The notes under the pieces were generated by a model that saw only the letters and a list, made by a program, of their open reading frames with translations, searched no databases and was not told where the DNA came from. Position numbers and translations under genes: made by a program. From Turicibacter sp. TJ11 (lineage in GTDB: Bacteria; Bacillota_I; Bacilli_A; MOL361; Turicibacteraceae), in contig NZ_CP069349.1 in NCBI RefSeq assembly GCF_021497505.1, positions 1,641,001 to 1,705,000 on the forward strand: DNA of 64,000 bases, in the 5' to 3' direction. Positions 1 to 10,561 of this stretch are shown here, one piece after another (position 1 is the first letter of the stretch; every line of letters starts with the position of its first letter).

Positions 1-356
1 GTTAGAATCGTCCAGTAACATGAAAATTGAAGACAAATTAATCCTTGAATATTATACTTTAAATCATAATAATTCCAATAATCAACATGAAAAACATGTC
101 TCGTTAATAAACCTGATAGGTACTCTACTGTCGTTGGAATAATCGCACATAAAACGATGAGTAATACAGTTGGTAAATTCAATGTCTCTTGAATCAAAAT
201 TAGTAATGACATGGCAATCGCATACATCGGTTTAAACGGTCCGTATAAAAAGCCATCTTCTTGAAAATGTCCCGTCATGACTAAACAATAAAATTCTTCA
301 ATGACCCAGCCAATCAGTCCATATAAAAAGAAATTAAATAAAAAATATAAAAGCAT
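1..356 (-). CDS. Putative ABC transporter permease-like membrane protein (PF06541 type), 3' end cut by window edge
   Basis: I translated this from the minus strand. It opens MLLYFLFNFFLYGLIGWVIE and continues with FLYGPFKPMYAI, the pattern of the clostridial family annotated putative ABC transporter permease (PF06541/CmpB-like). About 118 codons are visible, mostly hydrophobic with several membrane segments; the C-terminus lies off the left edge. The ATG at 356-354 is preceded by AAAAGGAG at good spacing. Function within the family is not established, and no ATPase partner is visible. An unusual hairpin encloses its ribosome binding site (separate entry). Confidence 0.7.
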   Translation of the reverse strand, partial: MLLYFLFNFFLYGLIGWVIEEFYCLVMTGHFQEDGFLYGPFKPMYAIAMSLLILIQETLNLPTVLLIVLCAIIPTTVEYLSGLLTRHVFHVDYWNYYDLKYNIQGLICLQFSCYWTIL

Positions 357-395
357 CGAGCCACACTCCTTTTTAGTAGTTTGACTCGATGCTTT
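350..395 (-). promoter_or_regulatory. Hairpin enclosing the ribosome binding site and start codon of the 356 gene
   Basis: An exact 11-bp inverted repeat, AAAGCATCGAG (350-360) and CTCGATGCTTT (385-395), flanks a 24-nt loop. Read on the minus strand, the loop carries the AAAAGGAG ribosome binding site and the 3' arm contains the ATG. In leftward RNA the arm is followed by TTATATTTTTT. It could therefore act as a start-codon-sequestering structure, or as a terminator for ktrB overlapping the next gene. Confidence 0.5.
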
Positions 396-477
396 AAAGT
401 TATACTTATCTATTCAGTGTCATTTTGAATCAATTCGTTCATATTAACGTTTTTTCTATTTTAAGAGGATCATTCAT

Positions 478-1773
478 CTAACCAATCGTCACTCGTTCCT
501 CTGGATAATTAAATCGCGGTCCCATTTTTTGATAAGACCAAATACACGCAATACTTAGTGGCCCCAATCGTCCTATAAACATCGTGATTCCTAAAATGAG
601 TTGACTTAAATCACTTAACTTAGACGTAATCCCTAATGATAATCCAATAGTTGCTGTGGCGGAAACCACTTCAAATACTACTTCAGTAAAACTAAATTCA
701 GACTCTAAAAGTAAAATAGCCACGGTACTCACTACGTTAATACTAATCACTAAACAAAAAATACTAAACGCCTTAATAATGCTATCTATTGGAATTCTTC
801 GCTTAAATGCTGTGACAGGAGTATTGGTTGCAATTCCTTTAATACTTGTAATAATCGTAAAAAAAGTTGTTGTTTTAATTCCACCACCTGTTGAACCTGG
901 TGAGGATCCAATAAACATCATAATCATTAAAAGTAATAAACTAGCCGATGAAAATTGATTTAGAGGGATTGTTGTAATTCCGGCCGTACAAGCTGAAACA
1001 CTATAAAAAAATGCATCTAATAAATTAAAATGCTCGGTGATCATTAAAAGAAAGCTTCCTACTATGAGTAATAAACTAGTCATTAGAATGATCACTTTTG
1101 TATCTAAGCTAAATCTTTTAAATTGACGTTTAGAATAAATCTCAATAATAGGAACAAAGCCAAATCCACCAATTAAACTCAAACTAATGGTTGTAACATA
1201 CAACAACAGATTATTCCGATACGTTAATAAGCTATGTGACTCATCTAAAATATCTAATCCTGAGTTATTAAAGGTAGACACCGAGTGAAAAGAGCTAATC
1301 TCTAGTGCCTTCCAAAACGGATAATCTTGAACAAAGACGATGAAACTTAAAACAAATCCAATTAGTTCAATCACTAGCGTAAACTTTAACACATATTTAA
1401 TGAATCGAACACTTCCACTTAATGAATTAAAGTTCATCCCTTCCATTAATAATAATCGCTGATATACACCAAATTTTCGTTGAGCAATTAAAATAAACAT
1501 CGCCCCTACTGACGTCACCCCTAATCCACCAATTTGAATTAGCATGGCAATCGCGATTCGTCCAAATAAATTAAAGTGTTCCGAGATATCTACCACGACG
1601 AGTCCGGTCACACAAACCGCACTAATCGAGGTAAATAAAGCATCCATGTACGTTACCTCTTTTCCCTCTAGATGAGTAAGAGGCAAGAATAAAATCAATG
1701 ATCCCATTAAAATGACTAATAAAAAGATAATCGCTACATACTGTACCGGCCTTAATCTATTTAAATAAAACAT
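478..1773 (-). CDS. ktrB: KtrB/TrkH-family potassium channel subunit (copy 1)
   Basis: Membrane channel subunit of a Ktr K+ uptake system. At 431 residues it is close to B. subtilis KtrB. The four pore-loop repeats of the TrkH/KtrB superfamily are visible in order: AVCVTGLVVVD (about residue 54), STFNNSGLDIL (about 167), SACTAGITTIP (about 260) and ATATIGLSLGI (about 375), each with its filter glycine. A GSSPGSTGGGIKTTTF segment precedes the last repeat, as in the family. The next gene upstream is a close paralogue, and both proteins end in NYPEERVTIG. No RCK gate gene (ktrA/ktrC) is in the window, so the gating partner must be encoded elsewhere. Confidence 0.92.
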   Translation of the reverse strand: MFYLNRLRPVQYVAIIFLLVILMGSLILFLPLTHLEGKEVTYMDALFTSISAVCVTGLVVVDISEHFNLFGRIAIAMLIQIGGLGVTSVGAMFILIAQRKFGVYQRLLLMEGMNFNSLSGSVRFIKYVLKFTLVIELIGFVLSFIVFVQDYPFWKALEISSFHSVSTFNNSGLDILDESHSLLTYRNNLLLYVTTISLSLIGGFGFVPIIEIYSKRQFKRFSLDTKVIILMTSLLLIVGSFLLMITEHFNLLDAFFYSVSACTAGITTIPLNQFSSASLLLLMIMMFIGSSPGSTGGGIKTTTFFTIITSIKGIATNTPVTAFKRRIPIDSIIKAFSIFCLVISINVVSTVAILLLESEFSFTEVVFEVVSATATIGLSLGITSKLSDLSQLILGITMFIGRLGPLSIACIWSYQKMGPRFNYPEERVTIG

Positions 1774-1894
1774 ACCTCTTCTCCCTACTAAACCTTTTTT
1801 CTTGATACGAAACTAGTTCATCTATCTATTCTAAAGAACCCCTCTACCATTTCTAAAAAGTCACTCTCAAATCATTCCCCCATGATCTTATCAT

Positions 1895-3190
1895 CTATCC
1901 AATCGTCACTCGTTCCTCTGGATAATTAAATTTTGGAGCTGCTTTTTGATAAGCCCAAATACAGGCAATACTTAGTGGTCCTAGTCGACCAATAAACATC
2001 GTGAGACATAACACCAATTTACTAAAAACACTTAATCCTGAAGTAATTCCTGCTGAAAGACCTACGGTTCCCGCTGCTGAAACGACCTCAACAAATACTT
2101 CAATAAACGTTAATTTCGGTTCGGCCATCAAAATTAAAAGCGTACTCGTTGTAATGACCATAATCGCTAAAGTAAAAATACTAAAGGCTTTAATAATACT
2201 GTCAGCTGGAATTCGACGTTTAAAAGCGGTGACAGGTGTATTCGTCGCAATCCCTCTAATACTTCGAATAATGGTAAAAAAGGTCGTTGTTTTAATTCCC
2301 CCACCTGTTGATCCTGGTGATGCTCCAATAAACATTAAAACAGATAAGACAAGTAATCCAGCATGTGTAAAACTTCCAATTGGAACAGTACAAAAACCTG
2401 CGGTACGAGCGGAAACACTGTGGAAAAAGGCATCCATCCAACTAAATCCTTCTGTGATTTTTAATAGAATTGTTCCTACGATTAATAATGTTAATGTCAT
2501 AATAACAACGATTTTTGTGTTCATGCTTAGCTTTTTAAAATTTCGTTTCACATAAATTTCTACTGTCGTCACATACCCAAGTCCCGCAATAATAATTAAT
2601 CCTGCTGTTGTTAAATTTAATAAAATACTTTCACGATAAGGAATTAAATTTTGTCCCCCTCCTAAAATATCAAAACCTGCATTATTAAAGGCTGCGACAG
2701 AATGAAAGGCGCTAATTCCTAAAGCTGACCAAAAGGGATAATCTCTTGAAAAAACAATAAAACTAAGCATCATCCCAATCAATTCGACAATTAAAGTAAA
2801 TTTCAATACATATTTAACTAATCGCACCACACCACTTAGTGATCTAAAATTCATACCTTCCATTAAAAGAAGACGATGATGTAAACCAAATTTCTTATGC
2901 ATCATTAAAATAAACGCTGCTCCTACTGACGTTACTCCTAATCCACCAATTTGAATTAATAACGCAATGATGATTCGTCCTAACACATTAAAATGTTCGG
3001 CTGTATCAACAGCAATGAGTCCCGTCACACTAACGGCACTTGTGGCTGTAAATAAGGCATCAATATAACTGACGTGAGCACCTTTCATGTGCATAAAAGG
3101 TAACACTAATAAAATCGATCCTGTTAAAATAACCAAGAAAAATCCTAACACAACATATTGTGTCGGCTGTAATTTATTGAACTTAAGCAT
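1895..3190 (-). CDS. ktrB: KtrB/TrkH-family potassium channel subunit (copy 2)
   Basis: A 431-residue paralogue of the adjacent downstream gene, in tandem with a spacer of about 120 bp. The pore-loop motifs are SAVSVTGLIAVD, AAFNNAGFDIL, SARTAGFCTVP and SAAGTVGLSAG. The third loop reads ARTAG rather than ACTAG, so the two pores are not identical and the copies may differ in ion selectivity or affinity. Both keep the GASPGSTGGGIKTTTF-type segment. The pair looks like a local duplication that diverged. I saw no c-di-AMP riboswitch upstream, although ktr genes often have one in Bacillota. Confidence 0.92.
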   Translation of the reverse strand: MLKFNKLQPTQYVVLGFFLVILTGSILLVLPFMHMKGAHVSYIDALFTATSAVSVTGLIAVDTAEHFNVLGRIIIALLIQIGGLGVTSVGAAFILMMHKKFGLHHRLLLMEGMNFRSLSGVVRLVKYVLKFTLIVELIGMMLSFIVFSRDYPFWSALGISAFHSVAAFNNAGFDILGGGQNLIPYRESILLNLTTAGLIIIAGLGYVTTVEIYVKRNFKKLSMNTKIVVIMTLTLLIVGTILLKITEGFSWMDAFFHSVSARTAGFCTVPIGSFTHAGLLVLSVLMFIGASPGSTGGGIKTTTFFTIIRSIRGIATNTPVTAFKRRIPADSIIKAFSIFTLAIMVITTSTLLILMAEPKLTFIEVFVEVVSAAGTVGLSAGITSGLSVFSKLVLCLTMFIGRLGPLSIACIWAYQKAAPKFNYPEERVTIG

Positions 3191-3508
3191 ACTTAATCCT
3201 CCCTAGTAACTTCTCCATCACTTGCTTTTAACAAATCATCTCAGTATCAAACCTCAACATCATACACTTCCTTTCAATGTTAAAAAGACTTACTAAAAGA
3301 CGCTATATCTTTTAATAAGCCTCGTCGCTTTGATTTAATCAAAATCAATAGTGACTTCAATAGAGAAATCAAATTACACTTAACATGCTAACTACTTTCT
3401 TGTCGATCATCTAAACGATCATGAATTCATCGATTTGATGATAAATCTTCATTATCCCGTTTATTAAATTTTCATCATTTTATTGTAACGTTACTCACTT
3501 ATCTCTAA
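3191..3508. other. Spacer between activase gene and ktrB pair
   Basis: AT-rich, no ORF with a ribosome binding site. It should hold the promoter of the ktrB pair and the end of the activase transcript. I looked for conserved c-di-AMP (ydaO) riboswitch blocks and did not find them. Confidence 0.5.
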
Positions 3509-6500
3509 TTAAGTTGTAACCAGTCCCTTGACTTCTTGTCTTTCTTTTTTTACTTTCGGATACACTTCAAATTCGGTTTCAATTGGCATATTCTCAAAGG
3601 CTGCCGAAACCATCAATTTAATTCGATTTAATTGATTGACTTCACTCGCTCCAGGATCATAATCAATCGCTACAATATTCGTTTCTTTATATGCCTTCTT
3701 AAGAGATTTAATCACACCTTTTCCAGTGACGTGATTAGGTAAGCAAGCAAACGGTTGCATACAGATGATATTTTTAACATCCATTTCAATGAGTTCAACC
3801 ATCTCACCTGTTAATAACCACCCCTCACCCGTTTTATGACCTAAAGAAACAAACTGTTGTGCTCCTTTTGCGATTTCATGAATTCCTTTAGGTGACGTGA
3901 AGCGGGAACTTTTCTCTAATGCCTCTTTCATGGGTTTACGATACCACTCAATGATTTGAATGACAGATTCTCCGATGATTTTAGACACTTTACTACTCAG
4001 TAATAACTTAGAGTCGGTATCATAGGCACAATAAAGTAAGAAATCGACTAATCCTGGTACAACGGCTTCAGCTCCTTCATCTTCTATCACTTGAACGACG
4101 TGATTATTTGCAGTTGGATGAAACTTCACCAAAATTTCTCCCACGACTCCAACGCGTGGTTTTAAAACATTAGAAAGTGGTAATTGATCAAAGTCATGAA
4201 CCATCTTTTTAATATTAGCTTTAAATGATCCGTGACTTGCTTTTCTTAAAGCATCTTTACACGTTTGTTCCCACGTTTGGTAAAGCTGATTGGCAGCCCC
4301 TTTTTCAATTTCATAAGGCCGTGTTCGATATAGGAGATTCATTAATAAATCCCCATATACTAAAGCTTGCATCGCTCGATTTAATAAAGGATAGGAGATT
4401 TTAAACCCTTCATTTTTTTCAAATCCTTGCGCGCTAAGTGAAATAACAGGCACTTGTTCTAGGCCAGCATCTTGAAGTGCTTTTCGTAAAAATCCGATGT
4501 AATTAGTGGCACGACATCCACCACCTGTTTGAGTGATTAAAAGAGCTGTTTGATTGACATCATATTTACCTGATTTTAAGGCGCTTATCATCTGACCGAC
4601 AACTAAAATAGCTGGATAACAAGCATCATTATTCACATATTTTAATCCTTCATTAATCGCTTCATGATCAATTGCTGGTAAAACATCAACTTGATAACCT
4701 GAGTATCGAAAAGCTTCTTGGACTAGATTAAAATGAATCGGTGACATTTGTGGAGCTAAAAGGGTATAGTTTGGTTTCATCTCTTTTGTAAACTCAATGG
4801 AATGATAAGCTTTATCAACTTCATGTCTTTCAAACTGATGTTTCTCTCGTTCTAACATGGTTGCCTTTAAAGAACGAAGTCGAATGCGGGCTGCACCTAG
4901 ATTACTTCCCTCATCAATTTTTAATGTCGTATAAATCTTGGACTGACTGGCTAAGATATCATGAACTTGATCTGTCGTAATCGCATCAAGACCACAGCCA
5001 AAAGAATTTAATTGAACTAGTTCTAAATCATCTTGTTTGGAAACAAAGCTTGCCGCCTGATAAAGTCGAGTATGATAAACCCATTGATCAACCACACGAA
5101 GGGGTCGCTTAACCTCTCCTAAGTGGGCAACACTGTCCTCTGTCAAAACGACAAGTCCTAGCGAATTAATCATCTCTGGAATCCCATGATTAATATGAGG
5201 ATCGACATGATAAGGACGTCCGGCTAAAACAATTCCTTTTAAATGATGTGATCGCATATAAAGAAGCGTTTGTTCTCCATTAATACGAATGTCTTCTTTA
5301 AATGATTCTAGCTCACGCCAAGCTTTATTCACACTATCGTATATTTCTTGCCAAGATATCTCTAAATGCTCTAGCACATCATACAGTCGTTTCGCTAATT
5401 TATCTTTATGATCAAACGGTAAAAATGGATGATAATACTTCACTTGTTTTTCATACAGTTCATCCATATTATTTTTAATGACCTCTGGATAAGAAATAAC
5501 AATTGGACAGTTGTAGTGATTATTAGCTTTTGGATCTTCTTTTTTAGAATAAGTGAGGGATGGATAAAAAATAAAATCCACATTCTTCTCAACTAAGTTC
5601 ATCATATGACCGTGAACCAATTTAGCGGGATAACAAACAGATTCTGAGGGAATCGTTTCGATCCCTTTTTCATAAATCGCCTTAGAAGATCGATCAGAAA
5701 GAACGACCTCAAATTGTAGATTCGTAAAAAAGGTAAACCAAAAAGGATAGTTTTCATACATATTAAGCACGCGAGGAATTCCGACACGTCCACGCTTAGC
5801 ATCTTTCGTTGCTAGTGGTTTATAGTTAAATAAACGATTATATTTATATCGAACTAAATTAGGTAACGCTTGATCGCCATTTGATTTTCCTACTCCTTTT
5901 TCACAACGATTACCTGAAATAAACGTTTCCCCGTCTAAGAACTTATGAACGGTGAGTAAACACCTATTATTACAAAGTCCACAACGCGTTCCTTTTGTTT
6001 TCATTTCAAAAACTTCAAGTGCCGGGGCATCTAATAAACTTGAATGCTCTCCTTGAACATAACGTTCTCTTGCAATTAAAGCAGCTCCAAAAGCTCCCAT
6101 CATTCCCGAAATATCGGGACGGATCACTTCACGCTCTGACAATAGCTCAAAAGCTCGAAGAACCGCATCATTGTAAAAAGTTCCTCCCTGAACCACAATC
6201 TTTTCACCTAATTCGTTCGGATGACGGAATTTGATCACTTTAAATAAAGCATTTTTTATGACGGAATAAGATAGACCTGCTGAAATATCTCCTACTTCAG
6301 CCCCCTCTTTTTGAGCTTGCTTGACACGTGAGTTCATAAAAACGGTACAACGCGAGCCTAAATCAACCGGACGCTTAGCCATAATAGCAGACTTTGCAAA
6401 CTCTTCAATCGTTAAATTCATCGATTTAGCAAAGGTATCTAAAAAAGAACCACACCCAGCGGAACAGGCTTCATTTAATAAAATACTTTCAATATTTCCT

Positions 6501-7801
6501 TCTTTAATTTTCAAGCATTTCATATCCTGTCCACCAATATCTAAAATGGTATCTACACCCGGACAAAAGTAATCAGCAGCTTTATAATGAGCAATCGTTT
6601 CAATTTCACCAATATCTACTTTTAATGCGGCTTTTAATAAGGCTTCTCCATAACCAGTGACCGTTGATTTTACAATTTTAGCGCCTTTAGGAAGCTGTTG
6701 ATAAAGTTCTTTCAGTACTGAAATACTTGATTGAAGTGGGCTTCCTTGATTACTTCCATAATGGGTGAACAACAACTGTCCCGCTTCATCAATGAGCGCA
6801 ACTTTTGTGGTCGTTGAACCTGCGTCTATTCCTAAAAAACAATTCCCTTTATAGCCCTTAAGTTTCCCACGAGAAACAGATGATGATTGATGACGTGCTT
6901 TAAATCCATCGTAATCTTCTCTTGTCTGAAATAACGGCTGTAATCGGTTAGATTCTTCAACCTCAATTGACTTTATAGCATTGAAACGATCCATCAACTC
7001 TGAAAAATCAAGAATTTTTTCATTCACACTTGATAAGGCAGCTCCTAGTGCCACATAAAGCTGAGAATGTTGTGGAAAAACGACTTGGGATTCACTGAGT
7101 TGAAGCGTCTCAATGAATCGTTGACGCAGTTCTGATAAGAAATAAAGTGGACCTCCTAAAAAAGCAACGTTTCCTTTAATTGGTCTTCCACAGGCAAGAC
7201 CACTAATCGTCTGGATCACGACAGCTTGTAAGACAGAAACGGCAATATCTTCTTTAGCCACTCCCTCATTTAGAAGGGGTTGGACATCCGTTTTAGCGAA
7301 CACTCCACATCTCGCTGCAATCGGGTATATCGTTTGATAATTCTTCGCTAGCTCATTCAAACCAATCGTATCAACTTGTAGTAACGATGCCATTTGATCA
7401 ATAAAAGCACCTGTTCCTCCCGCACAAGTTCCATTCATTCGCTGTTCGATGCCATCTTTAAAGTAAGTGATTTTAGCATCTTCGCCTCCAAGCTCAATGG
7501 CGACATCTACTTCCTTATAATAAAGCTTCGTGACTTTAGTTGAAGCCACCACTTCTTGAATAAATGACACATCTAAATGTTTGGCTAATGACATTCCCCC
7601 TGAACCTGTCATCATCATCGTAAATGGGTGAGATTGAATCACTGATTTTGCCTCATCTAATATTTTATTCAGCGTCTTTAAAATATCTGCAAAATGGCGT
7701 TGATAGTCACTAAATACTATGTTTTGCTGATCATCTAAGATCACGACTTTAATCGTTGTTGATCCAATATCAACCCCTATATGAAGTATATTTTTCCCCA
7801 T
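3509..7801 (-). CDS. Giant 2-hydroxyacyl-CoA dehydratase activase-related protein (double ASKHA + HgdB-like)
   Basis: Large protein of about 1430 residues from the BadF/BcrA/HgdC family. Two tandem ASKHA ATPase domains are visible: [13 protein letters not shown] near the N-terminus and [13 protein letters not shown] near residue 325. Each has its own iron-sulfur cysteine loop, [10 protein letters not shown] and [19 protein letters not shown] cysteine cluster follows near residue 640, then a DUF2229-like region ([13 protein letters not shown]) and an HgdB-like C-terminal part ([14 protein letters not shown]). Single-domain activases drive electrons into 2-hydroxyacyl-CoA dehydratases; the role of these giant stand-alone forms is unsettled. 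I chose the ATG at 7801 because the fold starts at once; an ATG 36 bases upstream is possible and neither has an ideally spaced ribosome binding site. No dehydratase subunits are adjacent. Confidence 0.85.
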   Translation of the reverse strand: MGKNILHIGVDIGSTTIKVVILDDQQNIVFSDYQRHFADILKTLNKILDEAKSVIQSHPFTMMMTGSGGMSLAKHLDVSFIQEVVASTKVTKLYYKEVDVAIELGGEDAKITYFKDGIEQRMNGTCAGGTGAFIDQMASLLQVDTIGLNELAKNYQTIYPIAARCGVFAKTDVQPLLNEGVAKEDIAVSVLQAVVIQTISGLACGRPIKGNVAFLGGPLYFLSELRQRFIETLQLSESQVVFPQHSQLYVALGAALSSVNEKILDFSELMDRFNAIKSIEVEESNRLQPLFQTREDYDGFKARHQSSSVSRGKLKGYKGNCFLGIDAGSTTTKVALIDEAGQLLFTHYGSNQGSPLQSSISVLKELYQQLPKGAKIVKSTVTGYGEALLKAALKVDIGEIETIAHYKAADYFCPGVDTILDIGGQDMKCLKIKEGNIESILLNEACSAGCGSFLDTFAKSMNLTIEEFAKSAIMAKRPVDLGSRCTVFMNSRVKQAQKEGAEVGDISAGLSYSVIKNALFKVIKFRHPNELGEKIVVQGGTFYNDAVLRAFELLSEREVIRPDISGMMGAFGAALIARERYVQGEHSSLLDAPALEVFEMKTKGTRCGLCNNRCLLTVHKFLDGETFISGNRCEKGVGKSNGDQALPNLVRYKYNRLFNYKPLATKDAKRGRVGIPRVLNMYENYPFWFTFFTNLQFEVVLSDRSSKAIYEKGIETIPSESVCYPAKLVHGHMMNLVEKNVDFIFYPSLTYSKKEDPKANNHYNCPIVISYPEVIKNNMDELYEKQVKYYHPFLPFDHKDKLAKRLYDVLEHLEISWQEIYDSVNKAWRELESFKEDIRINGEQTLLYMRSHHLKGIVLAGRPYHVDPHINHGIPEMINSLGLVVLTEDSVAHLGEVKRPLRVVDQWVYHTRLYQAASFVSKQDDLELVQLNSFGCGLDAITTDQVHDILASQSKIYTTLKIDEGSNLGAARIRLRSLKATMLEREKHQFERHEVDKAYHSIEFTKEMKPNYTLLAPQMSPIHFNLVQEAFRYSGYQVDVLPAIDHEAINEGLKYVNNDACYPAILVVGQMISALKSGKYDVNQTALLITQTGGGCRATNYIGFLRKALQDAGLEQVPVISLSAQGFEKNEGFKISYPLLNRAMQALVYGDLLMNLLYRTRPYEIEKGAANQLYQTWEQTCKDALRKASHGSFKANIKKMVHDFDQLPLSNVLKPRVGVVGEILVKFHPTANNHVVQVIEDEGAEAVVPGLVDFLLYCAYDTDSKLLLSSKVSKIIGESVIQIIEWYRKPMKEALEKSSRFTSPKGIHEIAKGAQQFVSLGHKTGEGWLLTGEMVELIEMDVKNIICMQPFACLPNHVTGKGVIKSLKKAYKETNIVAIDYDPGASEVNQLNRIKLMVSAAFENMPIETEFEVYPKVKKERQEVKGLVTT

Positions 7802-7837
7802 CTTATTCGCAGTATTTCTGCTTCTCCCCCTTCTCAT

Positions 7838-8189
7838 TGATGCTATTTTCGCCTATCCTCTTTTCTTATTCATTTTTAATCTTTCAATTATAAAATTATT
7901 ATAAGTTATATCCATTTTTTAGCAAGTATTCTTTCTTAAAATTCAATTAAAACATATGCATCTGTAACGTTTCATAGAATTAAAAATAAAATTAAACCCC
8001 TTTCTTTTAAGTGATGCATGAATTTAAGTCATTATATTGAGTAGAAATAAACTAGCTAACGGCTAATTCCTCGTCATGAACTTTATTAGAAGTTGAATGA
8101 AAGATCTCCTCTTAAATAGGCTTATCCATTAATGAAAAATATGATGACTACAACGTTAAGAGACACCTGCTTGATGATATAGCAACTAG
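7838..8189. other. Intergenic region between activase and small membrane protein
   Basis: AT-rich and without convincing ORFs. It must contain the leftward promoter of the activase gene; the rightward promoter lies at its end (separate entry). Confidence 0.4.
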
Positions 8190-8218
8190 TTGTTAAACAC
8201 TATCTAATAGGATATAAT
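8190..8218 (+). promoter_or_regulatory. SigA-type promoter for the 8249 gene
   Basis: TTGTTA (8190-8195), a 17-nt spacer and a perfect TATAAT (8213-8218), about 30 bp upstream of the start codon of the small membrane protein. Confidence 0.65.
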
Positions 8219-8248
8219 ACCCATAAAACTCATAGGGGGGATTTTATA

Positions 8249-8512
8249 ATGAATAATAAATTAACTGACGTGGTCTATTTTAAAAGAATTAAAACTTTTA
8301 TAACCAAACATAAACAAGGATTCATTTTTATCATGGGGATTTTATTGATTTTATTGGCGTATCCACTTGCAACGATGCTTTCAACCCAAATCATCATACA
8401 CGATGCTAATTCCTATCAAACGACTTACGACCCACAAAAGGCATTTTATCTAATCTTTTCGTTCTTCTTATCAGGAAGTTTGATTTGTATTTTCTCTATG
8501 AAACAAAAATAA
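8249..8512 (+). CDS. Small two-helix membrane protein, unknown function
   Basis: An 87-residue protein with a basic N-terminus (KRIKTFITKHKQG) and two hydrophobic segments (about residues 29-49 and 68-83), so probably two transmembrane helices with both ends cytoplasmic. ATAGGGGGG stands before the ATG, a canonical promoter lies upstream and a terminator follows directly, so it is a monocistronic gene. I do not recognise the family. Confidence 0.7.
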   Translation: MNNKLTDVVYFKRIKTFITKHKQGFIFIMGILLILLAYPLATMLSTQIIIHDANSYQTTYDPQKAFYLIFSFFLSGSLICIFSMKQK

Positions 8513-8517
8513 ATATA

Positions 8518-8556
8518 AAAAGAGTTCCATTCGATCATCGAATGAAACTCTTTTTT
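8518..8556. terminator. Bidirectional terminator between 8249 gene and gapN
   Basis: Stem AAAAGAGTT-CATTCGAT / ATCGAATG-AACTCTTTT with A- and T-tracts on both sides, placed between two convergent genes. Confidence 0.85.
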
Positions 8557-8557
8557 G

Positions 8558-9994
8558 TTATTCGTTAATATTTAAAACAATTACTTTTTCGCGCGTCATT
8601 GAATCAATACTACGACGGACTCCTTGAATACCTAGTCCTGACTTTTTCACTCCTATAAAAGGAAAATGATCAGGTCCTCTTTCCGTTCGACCATTAATTT
8701 GCACTGATCCTGTTTCAAGTTTTCGAGCAATTGTTAAAGCTTGATCAATATTTTGAGTAAAGACACTAGCCTGTAGTCCATATTCAGAAGCATTTGCAAT
8801 GTCAATTCCTTCTTCTAAAGAAGAAATACGAATAATTGGTAAAACAGGTCCAAATGGCTCTTCCCACGCAATACGCATCTCTTTCGTAACGTGATCTAGT
8901 ATCGTTGGATAAATCAGATTGTCTTTACGTTCACCACCGAGTACTAACGTTGCACCCTTTTGTAAAGCATCATCAATTAACCCTTGAACAAAATCTGCCG
9001 CCTGCTGATCGATTAAAGGAACGATCGTCGCATTTTCTTCTGGGGAACCAACTGATAATTTTTCAACTTCTAACTTAATTAATGATAGTAGTTCATCTGC
9101 TACGGAATCATGAACTAAAACACGTTTAATAGCTGTACAGCGTTGTCCTGAATAAGAGTAGGCACCTGAAACAATCTGTTTACTAGCAAGCTTTAAGTTA
9201 GCATCTTCACAGACAATCGCTGGGTCTTTTCCTCCTAATTCCATGACGAGCGGAATCATTTTTGCTTTTTGTGCAATTCGCTCACCTGTTACTGTTCCAC
9301 CCGTAAACGTCACCATTGAAATATCTTTATGTTCAACTAAATAATCTCCAATAACTGAACCTTTTCCTGTCACTAAGTTTAATACACCTGCTGGAAGATT
9401 TGTTTTTGCTAATGCTTCAATCATTTTAATTCCACTGATTGATCCTTGTGTCGCAGGTTTGAAAATCACACTGTTTCCTGTAATTAGGGCAGGCGCTAAC
9501 TTAGCTGCTGCTAAATTGACAGGATAGTTAAACGGTGAAATCGCAAGAATGACTCCAAGGGGTACTCGTTCTACAACTGCAAGTTTTGAACGACTTCCAC
9601 CAGGAAAGTTCTCACCATTTAAGCTTTGACCCCTTGAATGAATCGCCTCGTCAACTGTGTAACGAATTAAATCAACAGTTCGCTCCACTTCTTTGACTGC
9701 ATCTTGATAAGCCTTACCGACCTCTTGCATCACAGTTGTTGCTAATTCCTCTTTCATTTTCAACAACTCATCAGCCCATGCCTGTAAGTAATGAGCACGC
9801 TCATAAATACTCTTTTTCGCCCAACTTTTCTGTGCTTCTTTTGCCCCCTGAATACACTGATCGACTTCTTCTTGTGTTAAAGCTTGAACAAAGCCAATCG
9901 TCTTTTTTAAATAAGGAGACTGAATCTCAACTGTTTCACCAGATTCACTCTTCTTCCATATTCCCTGACTATAATACTGATATATACTTTCCAC
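8558..9994 (-). CDS. gapN: NADP-dependent non-phosphorylating glyceraldehyde-3-phosphate dehydrogenase
   Basis: Aldehyde dehydrogenase that oxidises glyceraldehyde-3-phosphate to 3-phosphoglycerate and makes NADPH without ATP. Motifs: AISPFNYPVNLA, FKPATQGSISG, MELGGKDPAIV, catalytic cysteine in YSGQRCTAIKRV, EEPFGPVLPI and a C-terminal FPFIGVKKSGLGIQGV, all close to streptococcal GapN. I place the start at the GTG at 9994, preceded by GGTGAG at 6-nt spacing. This gives 478 residues, against about 475 for S. mutans GapN. The longer reading from 10111 adds 39 residues with no family counterpart. Confidence 0.93.
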   Translation of the reverse strand: MESIYQYYSQGIWKKSESGETVEIQSPYLKKTIGFVQALTQEEVDQCIQGAKEAQKSWAKKSIYERAHYLQAWADELLKMKEELATTVMQEVGKAYQDAVKEVERTVDLIRYTVDEAIHSRGQSLNGENFPGGSRSKLAVVERVPLGVILAISPFNYPVNLAAAKLAPALITGNSVIFKPATQGSISGIKMIEALAKTNLPAGVLNLVTGKGSVIGDYLVEHKDISMVTFTGGTVTGERIAQKAKMIPLVMELGGKDPAIVCEDANLKLASKQIVSGAYSYSGQRCTAIKRVLVHDSVADELLSLIKLEVEKLSVGSPEENATIVPLIDQQAADFVQGLIDDALQKGATLVLGGERKDNLIYPTILDHVTKEMRIAWEEPFGPVLPIIRISSLEEGIDIANASEYGLQASVFTQNIDQALTIARKLETGSVQINGRTERGPDHFPFIGVKKSGLGIQGVRRSIDSMTREKVIVLNINE

Positions 9995-10561
9995 GATGAA
10001 CTCACCATCTTCCATATTCATTGATATCCATAAATATCTATCTTTTATTTTTTCAAAATTACTTATCATTATTTCGTTCTCATGATCTATAAAAATCAAA
10101 ATCCATGACACCTGTTCAGAATAAACCTCAGTGATTTAAAAATGAACAGTTAAGTATTAACACAACTCTTACATCGTTAAAAATTAAGCTAAACTGACAA
10201 AACAAATAGTGAAAAACTTTTAACTTTAAGAATCATTATCAAACCTAAACAATAATAACGTACATTTTTTATTGTCGATTAGATTTTTTTAAAATCGCTA
10301 GAGGTCCCTGAGACCATAGTATGTTTAAAAGATTAAAATAGATACACCTTTTTATTAACCACCTTAAAGAGATTCTTCTGATATAGCCGATCAAACGAAT
10401 GAATAGGCATAATTGCTTAAAGATTTCAGCAGATTTAACTTAAAATAGTTACTCCAAAAAAATTTTTATTATATCTAGACACTGTTTTTTTACGTTTGTA
10501 TATCTTAGTATTAATGAACGCTCAGTCTTTTATAGCATCAACTAAAAAGGAGTGATCAAAA
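9995..10561. other. Intergenic region upstream of gapN
   Basis: About 570 bp, AT-rich, with no convincing gene. It should hold the leftward gapN promoter. At the right end AAAAAGGAGTGATC is the ribosome binding site of the disrupted small gene. Confidence 0.4.

Noticed and set aside
3191-3508. c-di-AMP riboswitch upstream of the ktrB pair
   Set aside because: Expected from other Bacillota, but the conserved blocks could not be found in this spacer.
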